Assembly: GCF_020165985.1 (NCBI RefSeq)
Contig: NZ_JAIUKZ010000012.1
Coordinates: forward strand, 1 to 53,164
Direction of reading: 5' to 3'
Length of the DNA stretch: 53,164 bases
From: Bacillus sp. RAR_GA_16
GTDB lineage: Bacteria > Bacillota > Bacilli > Bacillales > Guptibacillaceae
The position numbers and the translations under genes are program-made. Positions 16,012 to 23,701 of the stretch are shown one piece after another. Position 1 is the stretch's first letter, and every line of letters begins with the position of its first letter. Below the pieces are notes generated by a model. That model saw only the letters and a program-made list of their open reading frames with translations. It was not told the DNA's origin and made no database searches.

Positions 16012-16497
16012 ATGGATTTAAAGTTAGCGGCAGAGATCCATCGAGTGGGTCTTGAGGTAGGATATTTCGAAGTAAAAGATGTCATTCAGTGGACGGACCA
16101 ATTAATAGAAGAATTAGATCACCCTCCGATTGAGTTGATCGATGTCTCGTTAACTGTTAATCAGCACTCGGCTGATGTCTGTTCGAAACTAAAGCTTGTT
16201 AAGGGGCATGTAGATGCTACGTTTATAGTAAAAGTGATCCTTGGACTTATAAATGAATACCTGAAAGAGAGTCGGGATTTTTCTAACGTTGGATACATGT
16301 TGACAATGCTTAACGAGATACCGTTAGAAGACAGCGAACTGGCTAGTGAACTGTGGTGGGTACTTGAATGGGAGATTTTGGCCATTGAAGAACTTGCGGG
16401 TAATTTAGAAGATGCAAGGAAAGGGATAGAAAAATTCCTGAAACAGTTTAGCGGTTACGAGAAATACTATACACCTGAGAAAACAGTCGTTAGTTGA
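16012..16497 (+). CDS. Hypothetical all-helical cytosolic protein
   Basis: A 161-residue acidic protein without signal peptide, membrane segment or known catalytic motif. It looks fully helical and its N-terminus (LAAEIHRVGLEVGYFEVKDVIQWTDQLI) resembles short helical Bacillus proteins of unknown function that occur near toxin-immunity or small accessory genes. The ATG has a GAGGAG site 9 bases upstream. It stands between the cyclase gene and a VOC gene, with separate spacing to both. I do not recognise the family. Confidence 0.7.
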   Translation: MDLKLAAEIHRVGLEVGYFEVKDVIQWTDQLIEELDHPPIELIDVSLTVNQHSADVCSKLKLVKGHVDATFIVKVILGLINEYLKESRDFSNVGYMLTMLNEIPLEDSELASELWWVLEWEILAIEELAGNLEDARKGIEKFLKQFSGYEKYYTPEKTVVS

Positions 16498-16606
16498 TTA
16501 GGAGCACGTTGGAAAAGGACTTCTTGAATGAATTACGAAGAAGTATCTATACCCCTCAGCGATTGGTTTGGTTGGGGAGCCTACCCATTTAATAGGAGGA
16601 GATCAC

Positions 16607-16978
16607 GTGAAACTAGGAGCATTTTCAATTAGTTTGAGCGTAAAGGATATCCATCGTTCAAAAGAATTTTATGAGGATCTTGGATTTAAAACGTTAGGCG
16701 GAGACATTGAACAGAAGTGGCTCATTTTGAAAAATGACACGACGATCATCGGCCTATTTCAGGGGATGTTTGACAAAAACACGCTAACGTTTAATCCGGG
16801 CTGGGATCACAATGCTGAAAACTTAGAAGAATTCACAGATGTACGCGACCTACAAAAAATGTTGAAAGAAAAGGGAGTTCGCTTATCAAAAGAGGTTGAC
16901 GAGGAAACAGAAGGACCAGCATATCTTACACTGGTCGATCCGGATGGTAATCCGATCTTAATTGATCAACATCGTTAA
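16607..16978 (+). CDS. VOC-family protein
   Basis: A 123-residue protein from GTG at 16607, preceded by AGGAGGAG; the frame is open further upstream but without a site. VOC landmarks: FSISLSVKDIHRSKEFYEDLGFKTLGGD, IIGLFQGMFDKNTLTFNPGWDHNAE (key residues GLFQG, NPGWD), and the C-terminal YLTLVDPDGNPILIDQH with the conserved DPDGN metal-side loop. It resembles the branch often annotated as glyoxalase or lactoylglutathione-lyase-like. Ends in a strong bidirectional terminator shared with the convergent VOC gene. Confidence 0.88.
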   Translation: MKLGAFSISLSVKDIHRSKEFYEDLGFKTLGGDIEQKWLILKNDTTIIGLFQGMFDKNTLTFNPGWDHNAENLEEFTDVRDLQKMLKEKGVRLSKEVDEETEGPAYLTLVDPDGNPILIDQHR

Positions 16979-16993
16979 GAGGTTAAAAAAAGG

Positions 16994-17018
16994 AAAAAGG
17001 CGCGAGAGGCGCCTTTTT
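16994..17018. terminator. Bidirectional terminator between convergent VOC genes
   Basis: AAAAAGGCGC and GCGCCTTTTT pair perfectly around a 5-base loop. The A and T tracts make it functional in both directions, 12-15 bases from each stop codon. Confidence 0.92.
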
Positions 17019-17029
17019 CTAATTGAAAG

Positions 17030-17425
17030 CTATTTCGCATTTTCATCTGGCTGATGAACACCAAAGATATTCCCTTCCGTGTCCTTGTAATAACCCTGCC
17101 AGGCCATCCCCGGCAGCGCGTATTTTGGCAATGCGACCACACCGCCATGCTCAAGGATCTTTGCTTCGATCGTATCGTAATCCTCTACCCCCATCGTACA
17201 GGCATAGCCGTTTACGGGTTGATTTGGTTCCGGAGGTGGACCTTGCCGCTGCATGAGAGCACCATTGATCCCGAGCTGATCGTCACTGCCAGTGGTTACG
17301 CCTAAATAAGGCATGCCGGCATATTCGCTCCAGTCTTCAAACGTCCATCCAAATATTTCTCCATAAAAACGTTTTGCCCGGTCCATGTCATCGACGTGAA
17401 TTTCGAAATGCACGAGTCTTCCCAT
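17030..17425 (-). CDS. VOC-family protein (glyoxalase-like)
   Basis: A 131-residue protein: VHFEIHVDDMDRAKRFYGEIFGWTFEDW at the N-terminus, GINGALMQRQGPPPEPNQPVNGY in the middle and GYYKDTEGNIFGVHQPDE at the end (conserved D-EGN-FG loop). This is the VOC subfamily common in Bacillus stress regions, with His/Glu metal ligands at the strand positions (H6, E8 region and the C-terminal FGVH). The ATG has an AGGAGG site. It is divergent to the YciI gene and unrelated in sequence to the VOC gene at its 3' side beyond the fold. Confidence 0.9.
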   Translation of the reverse strand: MGRLVHFEIHVDDMDRAKRFYGEIFGWTFEDWSEYAGMPYLGVTTGSDDQLGINGALMQRQGPPPEPNQPVNGYACTMGVEDYDTIEAKILEHGGVVALPKYALPGMAWQGYYKDTEGNIFGVHQPDENAK

Positions 17426-17473
17426 AATTCCCTCCTAAGTGGTCGTTGTGTCTTCATCATGTATGTTCGATAA

Positions 17474-17487
17474 AGTGCTTAAGCACT
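17474..17487. promoter_or_regulatory. 14-bp palindrome in a divergent promoter region
   Basis: AGTGCTTAAGCACT is a perfect palindrome in the 150-base gap between a minus-strand VOC gene and the plus-strand YciI gene. Position and symmetry fit an operator; no regulator can be assigned. Confidence 0.4.
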
Positions 17488-17578
17488 CCTTCTTAAATGC
17501 ACGCGGATTTTGGAGAAGGAAGATTCTTTCGTTTTATCGAATAGGTAGAAGGATGAATCTCAAAAAGGAGGAGACCTT

Positions 17579-17926
17579 ATGCTGTTTATGCTGATCGTGA
17601 AAGCATCGACGAATTCGGAAGCTGGAAATTTACCAAGTGCTGAGCTGAGGGAAGCGATGTCAATGTATAATGAAGAGCTAGTCAAAGCGGGTGTTCGTGT
17701 TATGGCTAAAGGCCTTCATCCAAGCTCGAATGGACTACGTATTTCGTATACAGAAGGTGGATCAGTCGTTACGGAAGGACCATTTCATGAAACAAAAGAT
17801 ATCACTGCCGGTTTTATTCTCATTGATGTGAAATCGAAAGAGGAAGCGGTTGAGTGGGCGATGCGCATGCCGGATCCACAAGGATATGGCGAGGGTCAGG
17901 TTGAACTGCGTCAGGTCTTTGAGTAG
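17579..17926 (+). CDS. YciI-like (DGPF domain) protein
   Basis: A 115-residue ferredoxin-like-fold protein of the YCII/DGPF family: LFMLIVKASTNSE at the N-terminus, MYNEELVKAGVRVMAKGLHPSSNG and TEGPFHETKDITAGFILIDVKSKEEAVEWAMRMP (GPF and the charged EAVEWA helix are the family marks). DGPF genes often accompany ECF sigma factors or serve as small dehydratase-like enzymes; the role is unclear. The ATG follows AAAGGAGGAG. First of a same-strand run with acetyltransferase genes 32 bases downstream. Confidence 0.85.
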   Translation: MLFMLIVKASTNSEAGNLPSAELREAMSMYNEELVKAGVRVMAKGLHPSSNGLRISYTEGGSVVTEGPFHETKDITAGFILIDVKSKEEAVEWAMRMPDPQGYGEGQVELRQVFE

Positions 17927-17958
17927 TTTTTATTCATGTTGCAGTAGGAGGAAATACC

Positions 17959-18780
17959 ATGATTCATGAACTTGATCAAGATGAATTTTACAAATGTGAA
18001 AGATTATTAAATGAGGTCGGACATGTAGAAGCAAAAGCTGTTATTGAAGGGAATAACCCGGGGCGCGTTTTTGTCGATGATCTTTATGCTCCTAAATCTG
18101 GACTCATCTGGTTAGGAAATCATGATGGTTTCTTTTTTATTGGGGAGGAAGAAAATGCTGAATTTCTTCAGGGAATGAATGAATTTATAGATAAAACCAT
18201 ACTTCCTGAAGCGAGGAAGCTTGGCTTAACAAATTTTATCGCCATTGGAAACCATTCAAGTTGGGATCAAACGATCGAGGTGCTATTTGCCAATCGTCAC
18301 ATGCAAAAATTCGATCAAAATGTGTATCGACTCGATCATCCTTTAGCGTATCATCAGCCTACAAATATACCAGAGTATGAGGTTATAAAAATCAGCGGCG
18401 ATCTTCTTTCCGATCAGAACAATTCTATTAAGAATAAAAGCTTTTTGTGGTCTAAACTAACAGAATTCTGGGCTTCACCTCATGACTTTTTGGCAAAGGG
18501 AATCGGGTATGGCGTTGTGAATCATCATCAGATTGTGAGTTTATGTTTTTCTGGGTTTGTGGCTGGAAATGTTCATGGGCTTGATATGGAAACAATGGAG
18601 GAGCATAGGGGGAAGAAATTAGGTCAGCTTGCCGCCTCTTGGGTAGTGAATGATTGTGTCAGTCAGGGCATGATTCCCTATTGGGATTGTGAAGAAGCCA
18701 ATCAGCCTTCAAATGCCATTGCGAGAAAGGTTGGATTAGAGAAATCCTTTTCTTATCACGTTTATCTCTTTCCGATTTGA
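17959..18780 (+). CDS. GNAT acetyltransferase of the GNAT_acetyltran (PF12746) type
   Basis: A 273-residue protein of the long two-part GNAT type. The N-terminal half (YKCERLLNEVGHVEAKAVIEGNNPGRVFVDD, GLIWLGNHDGFFFIGEEE) is the PF12746 N-terminal domain. The C-terminal half carries the acetyl-CoA region MEEHRGKKLGQLAASWVVNDCVSQGMIPYWDCEEANQPSNAIARKVGLEK (key residues HRGKKLG, AWVV-like helix, N-x-S-x-A-x-K-x-GF end). Cytosolic; acceptor unknown. GTAGGAGG precedes the ATG. Followed closely by another GNAT gene. Confidence 0.85.
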   Translation: MIHELDQDEFYKCERLLNEVGHVEAKAVIEGNNPGRVFVDDLYAPKSGLIWLGNHDGFFFIGEEENAEFLQGMNEFIDKTILPEARKLGLTNFIAIGNHSSWDQTIEVLFANRHMQKFDQNVYRLDHPLAYHQPTNIPEYEVIKISGDLLSDQNNSIKNKSFLWSKLTEFWASPHDFLAKGIGYGVVNHHQIVSLCFSGFVAGNVHGLDMETMEEHRGKKLGQLAASWVVNDCVSQGMIPYWDCEEANQPSNAIARKVGLEKSFSYHVYLFPI

Positions 18781-18807
18781 TGCTTGAATACAAGTAGAGG
18801 TGAGGGT

Positions 18808-19290
18808 ATGGTTTCGTTACATAAAGTGAGGAAAGAAGAAGAAACGGTTTTGCATCATCTCATGCAATTTTATTTTTATGAATTTAGTCGATATTTACCA
18901 AACATGAAGGTTACAGATCATGGCACTTATAATCGGGTCGAGTTAGATCGGTATTGGAACGATCCGTATCATGCTTATTTTATAAAGTTAAATGAGGAAT
19001 TGATTGGATTTTCTCTTGTAGAAAGTGCAGAGGCTTTAAGTCCAAACTCCATTCAGGAGTTCTTTATTATGGCAAAATATCAAGGGAATGGGTATAAAAA
19101 GGAAATTGCGAAAAAGCTGTTTAAGATGTTCCCTGGCGAGTGGGAGCTGTCACAGATCGAGAAGAATCAACCTGCTCAGGCTTTTTGGAGAGGGGTCATT
19201 CAGGAAGTAGTTGCCGATCAATATAAGGAATATCATGAAAATGGCTTATATATACAGAAATTTCGTGTTTCAGAAAAAGAGAATTTATAG
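18808..19290 (+). CDS. GNAT-family acetyltransferase
   Basis: A 160-residue protein from the ATG at 18808, which follows AGAGGTGAGG; a TTG in frame at 18784 has no site. It has GNAT strand-helix order: YFYEFSRYLPN, YHAYFIKLNEELIGFSLVESAE, then EFFIMAKYQGNGYKKEIAKKLFKMFPGEWEL (pyrophosphate loop region QGNGYKKEIA) and QPAQAFWRGVI. This resembles the predicted acetyltransferase group with FYIYEF/Y start found in Bacillus. 28 bases after the preceding GNAT stop. Substrate unknown. Confidence 0.8.
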   Translation: MVSLHKVRKEEETVLHHLMQFYFYEFSRYLPNMKVTDHGTYNRVELDRYWNDPYHAYFIKLNEELIGFSLVESAEALSPNSIQEFFIMAKYQGNGYKKEIAKKLFKMFPGEWELSQIEKNQPAQAFWRGVIQEVVADQYKEYHENGLYIQKFRVSEKENL

Positions 19291-19347
19291 GGGACTAAAA
19301 CGAAATGAAGAAGCTTTTATCTTGAGTGATTAGAGAGGTGAAGTCGT

Positions 19348-19809
19348 ATGGAACTGGAAATTCGTTTTCGAATGGCGACGGAAGAAGATTTAAGTGAGAT
19401 TGTAGCGATGCTTGCAGATGATGTGCTAGGTAGTCAACGAGAGCGTTATGAAGATCCGCTCCCTGAAAGTTACCTACGCGCTTTTCATGCGATTAGCGCA
19501 GACCCATTTAACGAGTTAATCGTTGCGTGTCAGGGAAATAAAGTGATAGGCGTTCAACAGCTGACGATGACACCCTATATCACGCATCAAGGTGGATGGA
19601 GAGCGACCATTGAAGGAGTCCGAACGGCCACTTCTGTAAGAGGGATGGGAGTAGGAACAAAGCTGATTAACTGGGCCATTCACCGTGCAAAAGAGCACGG
19701 CTGCCATGTCATCCAACTTACTACAGATAAATCTAGACCAGATGCCCTAAGGTTTTATGAGCGGCTAGGGTTTGAAGCAACCCATGAAGGCATGAAGTTA
19801 AAGCTTTGA
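19348..19809 (+). CDS. GNAT-family acetyltransferase
   Basis: A 153-residue GNAT protein with the acetyl-CoA motif RGMGVGTKLINWAIHRAKEHGC and the end SRPDALRFYERLGFEATHEGMKL, the canonical motif A and motif B. The N-terminus EIRFRMATEEDLSEIVAMLADD is standard. The ATG follows GAGAGGTGAAG. Its TGA overlaps the TTG codon from which the PhzF-like frame begins, so the two are probably translated together. Likely a small-molecule N-acetyltransferase; substrate unknown. Confidence 0.88.
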   Translation: MELEIRFRMATEEDLSEIVAMLADDVLGSQRERYEDPLPESYLRAFHAISADPFNELIVACQGNKVIGVQQLTMTPYITHQGGWRATIEGVRTATSVRGMGVGTKLINWAIHRAKEHGCHVIQLTTDKSRPDALRFYERLGFEATHEGMKLKL

Positions 19810-20690
19810 TTAAAAGAGAGGAGGAGAAAAAGATACATACCAACATTGTTCAGACAATCGTGTTTCCTCTTGAAAAAAATGGGGGTAATCCTTGCCCGGT
19901 TGTTTTACATGCAGATCCGTTATCAACAGATGACATGCAAACGCTAGCAAGGGAGTTAGGGCATGAAACCGCCTTTGTTTTACAACCAACCCGCTCCGAT
20001 TGTGATGTGAAGTTACGCTTCTTTGTACCATTGCATGAGATGGAAATGTGCATTCATGCGACGATTGGCAGCATCACTGTCCTTGTTAATCACGGAATGA
20101 TTACTCAGTCACCCGTAATCGTTGAAACGTTGTTAGGTCCAATTAAAGTCGAATGGCGTGCTGAAGAAACGATTGAAGTGAGCGTTGAGCAATTTCTTCC
20201 TGAGGTTAAAGATGTGAAGCCGACAAAAGAAGAGATTAGTAGCGCGCTACAAATTAGAGTTGAGCAAATAGGGGATCTTCCCATTCAATCAGTTTCTACC
20301 TCCCGTCATAAGCTCATGATTCCAATAAAAACGATAGCAACCTTAAATCAGCTAGAGCCAAATTATGAAGAGCTTTGGAGGTTGTGTGATGACGTTGGCA
20401 CATCGGGATTTTATCCATTTGCTCTTGATGAGAATGGCAATGCCCACGCACGTCAATTTCCAAAAAGAGCTGGATATAACGAAGATCCAGCAACTGGTGT
20501 AGCCGCATCTGCATTAGGCGCTTATCTTGCAACGCATCGGGTGTTGGAAGGTGATGCGGGATGGCAAAGTTATCGCATCATCCAGGGAGTGGCGATGGGG
20601 CGACCGAGTGTGATTCGCTCAGAGGTTTTTATAGAGGATGGGAAGATTAAGAGAACGAGGATTATAGGGAGTGCGGTAGAGAACAACTAG
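19806..20690 (+). CDS. PhzF-family epimerase/isomerase
   Basis: A 294-codon frame of the PhzF fold (phenazine-biosynthesis-type isomerases). Landmarks: GGNPCPVVL, ELGHETAFV (catalytic Glu), MEMCIHATIGS (usually CGHAT), and GYNEDPATGVAASALGAYL near the C-terminus. The start is odd. The best ribosome site (AGGAGG at 19819-19824) sits 8 bases before ATA at 19833, where one expects ATG. The only conventional start upstream is TTG at 19806, overlapping the preceding stop without a site of its own. Translation may rely on coupling at TTG or on a rare ATA start. No phenazine genes nearby; substrate unknown. Confidence 0.85.
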   Translation: MIKREEEKKIHTNIVQTIVFPLEKNGGNPCPVVLHADPLSTDDMQTLARELGHETAFVLQPTRSDCDVKLRFFVPLHEMEMCIHATIGSITVLVNHGMITQSPVIVETLLGPIKVEWRAEETIEVSVEQFLPEVKDVKPTKEEISSALQIRVEQIGDLPIQSVSTSRHKLMIPIKTIATLNQLEPNYEELWRLCDDVGTSGFYPFALDENGNAHARQFPKRAGYNEDPATGVAASALGAYLATHRVLEGDAGWQSYRIIQGVAMGRPSVIRSEVFIEDGKIKRTRIIGSAVENN

Positions 20691-20721
20691 TTGAAGAAAT
20701 CTGGTACTGGGGGAGGTTTAT

Positions 20722-21591
20722 TTGAGTTCAATTAGAACAATGACTAGGTCTGACCTTAATGAGGTTTCAAGACTAATTGCAGAGTTAAACAACAAGGAAG
20801 ATTCTTATATTGCCTATTGTGGAACGAAAGTTGAAGAAATCGCGAACTCTTTTGTAGAAGATGTAACAGATCTTCCTTATACAGAGAGTTTTGTCGTAGC
20901 GTATGAGAAAGAAGAATTGGTTGGTGTTCTAGGATTTGATGCTTCTCTCGATTGTCATGATGCTGAAATTTGGGGGCCTTTTGTGAAAGAAGCTGAATTG
21001 GCAAACCAGTTATGGACTGAAATGGAGAAGTTGCTCCCTCCTGAAATACATAAGCTCAGTATGTTCACTAGTCATCACAATCAACATCTACTAAGTTTCG
21101 CTAAGGAAATGGGATTTATTAAACAAAGTGAGCAAGCCATATTTACGTTTTTGCGTCAGGACAGCCCGCCAATAAATGATGAGCCAATTATGGAGTTAAC
21201 TGAAGCGTACTTTTCAGAAATGAAGCAGTGGCATAATGAGGTTTTTCCAGAGACCTATTCTAACGGACAACAATTGATCGAACGTCTAAATGCCAATCGA
21301 AAAGTATTTGTTGTTCAAGGAGCCAATGGATTAAAAGGATACATCTATGTGGAGACGGAACCAGCGTTTGGAGAGGCTAGTATTGAATATATGGCCGTTA
21401 AAAAATCGGAACGGGGTAAGGGAATTGGAGAACAGTTGATAAATGGTGCCATTCAATGGATTTTTACTCATGAGGATATTGCTTCCATTACACTTTGTGT
21501 TCATGCAAAAAATGAAACAGCTGTAAAGTTGTATAAGAAGGTTGGTTTTGAGCACGAACATGATTTGGTATTTTTACAAAAGAATAGGTGA
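20722..21591 (+). CDS. Tandem GNAT acetyltransferase
   Basis: A 289-residue protein with two GNAT-fold halves. The N-terminal half (SIRTMTRSDLNEVSRLIAELN, VVAYEKEELVGVLGFDAS) lacks a clear acetyl-CoA loop. The C-terminal half has the complete motif KKSERGKGIGEQLINGAIQWIF and NETAVKLYKKVGFEHEHDLV. Such tandem proteins are common, with one half structural. The TTG start is supported by GGGGGAGG seven bases upstream. Last gene of the acetyltransferase/PhzF run and followed by a strong terminator. Confidence 0.87.
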   Translation: MSSIRTMTRSDLNEVSRLIAELNNKEDSYIAYCGTKVEEIANSFVEDVTDLPYTESFVVAYEKEELVGVLGFDASLDCHDAEIWGPFVKEAELANQLWTEMEKLLPPEIHKLSMFTSHHNQHLLSFAKEMGFIKQSEQAIFTFLRQDSPPINDEPIMELTEAYFSEMKQWHNEVFPETYSNGQQLIERLNANRKVFVVQGANGLKGYIYVETEPAFGEASIEYMAVKKSERGKGIGEQLINGAIQWIFTHEDIASITLCVHAKNETAVKLYKKVGFEHEHDLVFLQKNR

Positions 21592-21602
21592 TGGTTATTA
21601 AG

Positions 21603-21631
21603 GAACTTCTAAAGCGGAAGTTCTCTTTTTT
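21603..21631 (+). terminator. Terminator after the tandem GNAT gene
   Basis: GAACTTC and GAAGTTC pair around a 7-base loop, followed by TCTTTTTT, 11 bases after the stop codon. Confidence 0.9.
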
Positions 21632-21660
21632 ATAGAATGAAAATAAGATTCAGATAATTA

Positions 21661-21689
21661 TTGTATATATTGTGTATATTGTATATAAT
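21661..21689 (+). promoter_or_regulatory. Promoter with operator-like repeats for the GntR/ABC operon
   Basis: TTGTAT at 21661-21666 and TATAAT at 21684-21689 with a 17-base spacer. The spacer is built from repeated TATATTGTGTATATTGTATA motifs with local dyad symmetry, as expected for an operator of the following GntR (YtrA/YhcF-like) repressor. Confidence 0.75.
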
Positions 21690-21719
21690 GATGTGGAGAT
21701 AAGTGAAAGAGGTTTTTTT

Positions 21720-22097
21720 ATGAAAATTATACTATCTAACAGTTCAAAAACACCGATCTATGAACAGATTTACCTTCAACTAAAAGAACAGATTTTAGCG
21801 GATGAGCTAAAGACCGGGCAGTCACTTCCATCGATGCGTCAATTAGCGAAGGATCTAAATGTTAGTCTCATAACATCTAAACGTGCTTATGAGGAACTTG
21901 AAAAAAGTGGATTCATTTATTCTGTTGTTGGAAAAGGATCATTTGTAGCGGAACAGAATGAGGAAATGATGAAAGAAAGAAAAATGCAGGGGATTGAAGA
22001 GCAATTAGTAACGGCCATTAAAAATAGTAAAGACATTGGCGTTAGCTTAACCGAATTAAAAGAATTGCTGACCATTTTATATAGGGAGGAAGAATAA
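21720..22097 (+). CDS. GntR-family regulator, YhcF/YtrA-like
   Basis: A 125-residue protein from ATG at 21720 (site AAGAGG eight bases upstream). The N-terminal winged helix is PIYEQIYLQLKEQILADELKTGQSLPSMRQLAKDLNVSLITSKRAYEELEKSGFIYSVVGKGSFV (GntR consensus, key residues LPSMRQLA, TSKRAYEEL, GKGSFV); a short helical tail follows, as in the YtrA subfamily that dimerises without a ligand domain. Such regulators usually repress the ABC transporter operon they head. Its stop overlaps the ATG of the ATPase gene, so the three genes form one operon. Confidence 0.9.
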   Translation: MKIILSNSSKTPIYEQIYLQLKEQILADELKTGQSLPSMRQLAKDLNVSLITSKRAYEELEKSGFIYSVVGKGSFVAEQNEEMMKERKMQGIEEQLVTAIKNSKDIGVSLTELKELLTILYREEE

Positions 22098-22973
22098 TGC
22101 AAGATGAAAATGTGATCGAACTCCAGCATGTCAGTAAGTATTTTGAAGGTTTTCGCTTAAAGGATGTTTCGTTAAAAGTTAAAAAGGGATACGTAACCGG
22201 CTTTATTGGTGGGAATGGAGTAGGGAAATCTACCACAATTAAACTAATTATGAATTTGTTACAACCTGATCATGGAACGGTATCTATCTTTGGACTAAAT
22301 TACAACGATCATGAAAAAGAAATTAAGCAGCGAATTGGATTTGTATTTGATGAAAATGTGTTCTATGAACACCTCACACTTGCTGAGATAAAAGCAATCG
22401 TGAGCAAAGCATATCTGAATTGGGATGAGCAGATATTTAGCGAATATGTAAGGATGTTCAACTTACCGTTAAATAAAAAAATGCAAACATTTTCTAAAGG
22501 AATGATGATTAAAGCGTCGTTAAGTATCGCTTTGTCTCACCATGCGGAATTAATTATTATGGATGAACCAACATCAGGATTAGACCCGATTTTTCGAAGA
22601 GAACTATTAGATTCTATTGCATCAGCTTCTACAAGAGGGGGATAAAACAATCTTTTTCTCCACTCATATTACATCCGATTTAGCTTCGATAGCTGATTAT
22701 ATAACCTTTATTCATGATGGGAAGCATATTTTTACGAAAGATTTTCAAGAAATTGAGCAGGAATATGCAATTGTAAAAGGCGGGCTAGAATTACTAGATC
22801 AGGATACAGAAAAGGAATTTATAGCTGTACGAAAAATGCCTTATGGGTTTGAAGCTTTAACCTCAGATAAACAACGAGCAAGGAATATATTTGGAGAAAT
22901 GGCGCTTTATGAAGCTCCAACCCTTGAAGATATCATGTATTTCACCAAGAAAGGGGACCGCTCTCTTGCTTAA
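22097..22973 (+). pseudogene. ABC transporter ATPase (YhcG-like) interrupted by a +1 frameshift
   Basis: Two frames reconstruct one ATPase of about 291 residues. The first (22097-22645) has Walker A GGNGVGKST at 38-46, the signature FSKGMMIKASLSIALS and Walker B LIIMDEPTSGLDP. After RRELLD it runs out as SIASASTRGG. The next frame continues LHQLLQEGDKTIFFSTHITSD, the expected D-loop to H-loop segment, to the stop at 22973. Removing one base near 22612 (GATTCTATTG) restores RRELLD-LLHQLL. Without repair the product lacks the switch histidine. It is a real mutation, phase variation or a sequencing error. Downstream permease and upstream regulator look intact. Confidence 0.85.
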
Positions 22974-23574
22974 CTTAATACGGAAAGATATCGTCTTACT
23001 TAAAAAAACGATGCTCGTATTATTGGCCATTTTATGTGTGTATTTGATCTTAGATTTTTCTATTATCTGGGTAGGAATCCTTTGTAGCATTGTGATATCG
23101 ATGCAATCCTTTACCCTGGATGAAAAATCCACGATCCATCTCTTGCTTAATTCTCTTCCCTATACAAGAAAAGAGATTGTGAGTTCAAAGTATATTGTTG
23201 CCGTTCTCCTTACATTATTGATCGGTACAGTTACTTATGTTGGTAACATAATCATCCATGGAGAAATGACTTCTTGGAAAGAACTATTGTTCATGGTTGC
23301 TGTTGTCATGGTAATTCTGTCATTTGTCTATCCGTTTTGCTATAAGTTTAAAAGCAATTATCTTATGATAGCGGCCATTGGCTTGATTGCATTGTACCTA
23401 TTGACAGTTACTTTTTTTATCAAGGATTTACATGATAGAATAAGAGCTTTTGTTAATTTGTTCTTAACCTTCAATACTAGTGTAGCCTATCTTGTAATCG
23501 GGATCTTGGTGATCTTTTTATACATAGGTTCAGGGGTTTTGTCGACCCGTATTTACAGAAAGAAATTGTTATAA
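22966..23574 (+). CDS. ABC-2-type membrane permease
   Basis: A 202-residue protein with about six membrane segments (near residues 14-45, 75-95, 105-125, 130-155, 175-200) and the cytosolic start LLNLIRKDIVLLKKT. The TTG at 22966 is taken as start: AAGGGG lies 9 bases upstream and it overlaps the ATPase stop by 8 bases. It is the membrane partner of the ATPase, an exporter of unknown substrate. The operon order GntR-ATPase-permease matches YhcF-type modules. It converges on the bacteriocin precursor gene, but a link to that peptide is only a possibility. Confidence 0.82.
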   Translation: MLNLIRKDIVLLKKTMLVLLAILCVYLILDFSIIWVGILCSIVISMQSFTLDEKSTIHLLLNSLPYTRKEIVSSKYIVAVLLTLLIGTVTYVGNIIIHGEMTSWKELLFMVAVVMVILSFVYPFCYKFKSNYLMIAAIGLIALYLLTVTFFIKDLHDRIRAFVNLFLTFNTSVAYLVIGILVIFLYIGSGVLSTRIYRKKLL

Positions 23575-23591
23575 TCGTCTACCAAAAAGAG

Positions 23592-23626
23592 AACCTGAAA
23601 ACGCTAAGCGCTTCCAGGTTTTTTTT
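23592..23626. terminator. Terminator between the ABC operon and the bacteriocin precursor
   Basis: AACCTG with CAGGTT and inner CGC with GCG pair around a 3-base loop; eight T follow on the plus strand and TTCTCTTTTT on the minus strand. It can end both convergent transcripts. Confidence 0.85.
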
Positions 23627-23701
23627 CATTTCATCAATAGACGATTTAGAATAACTGGATGGTTTCAAGATTTCATCTGCATGTAAGGGGAGAGCGGCGG
23701 C

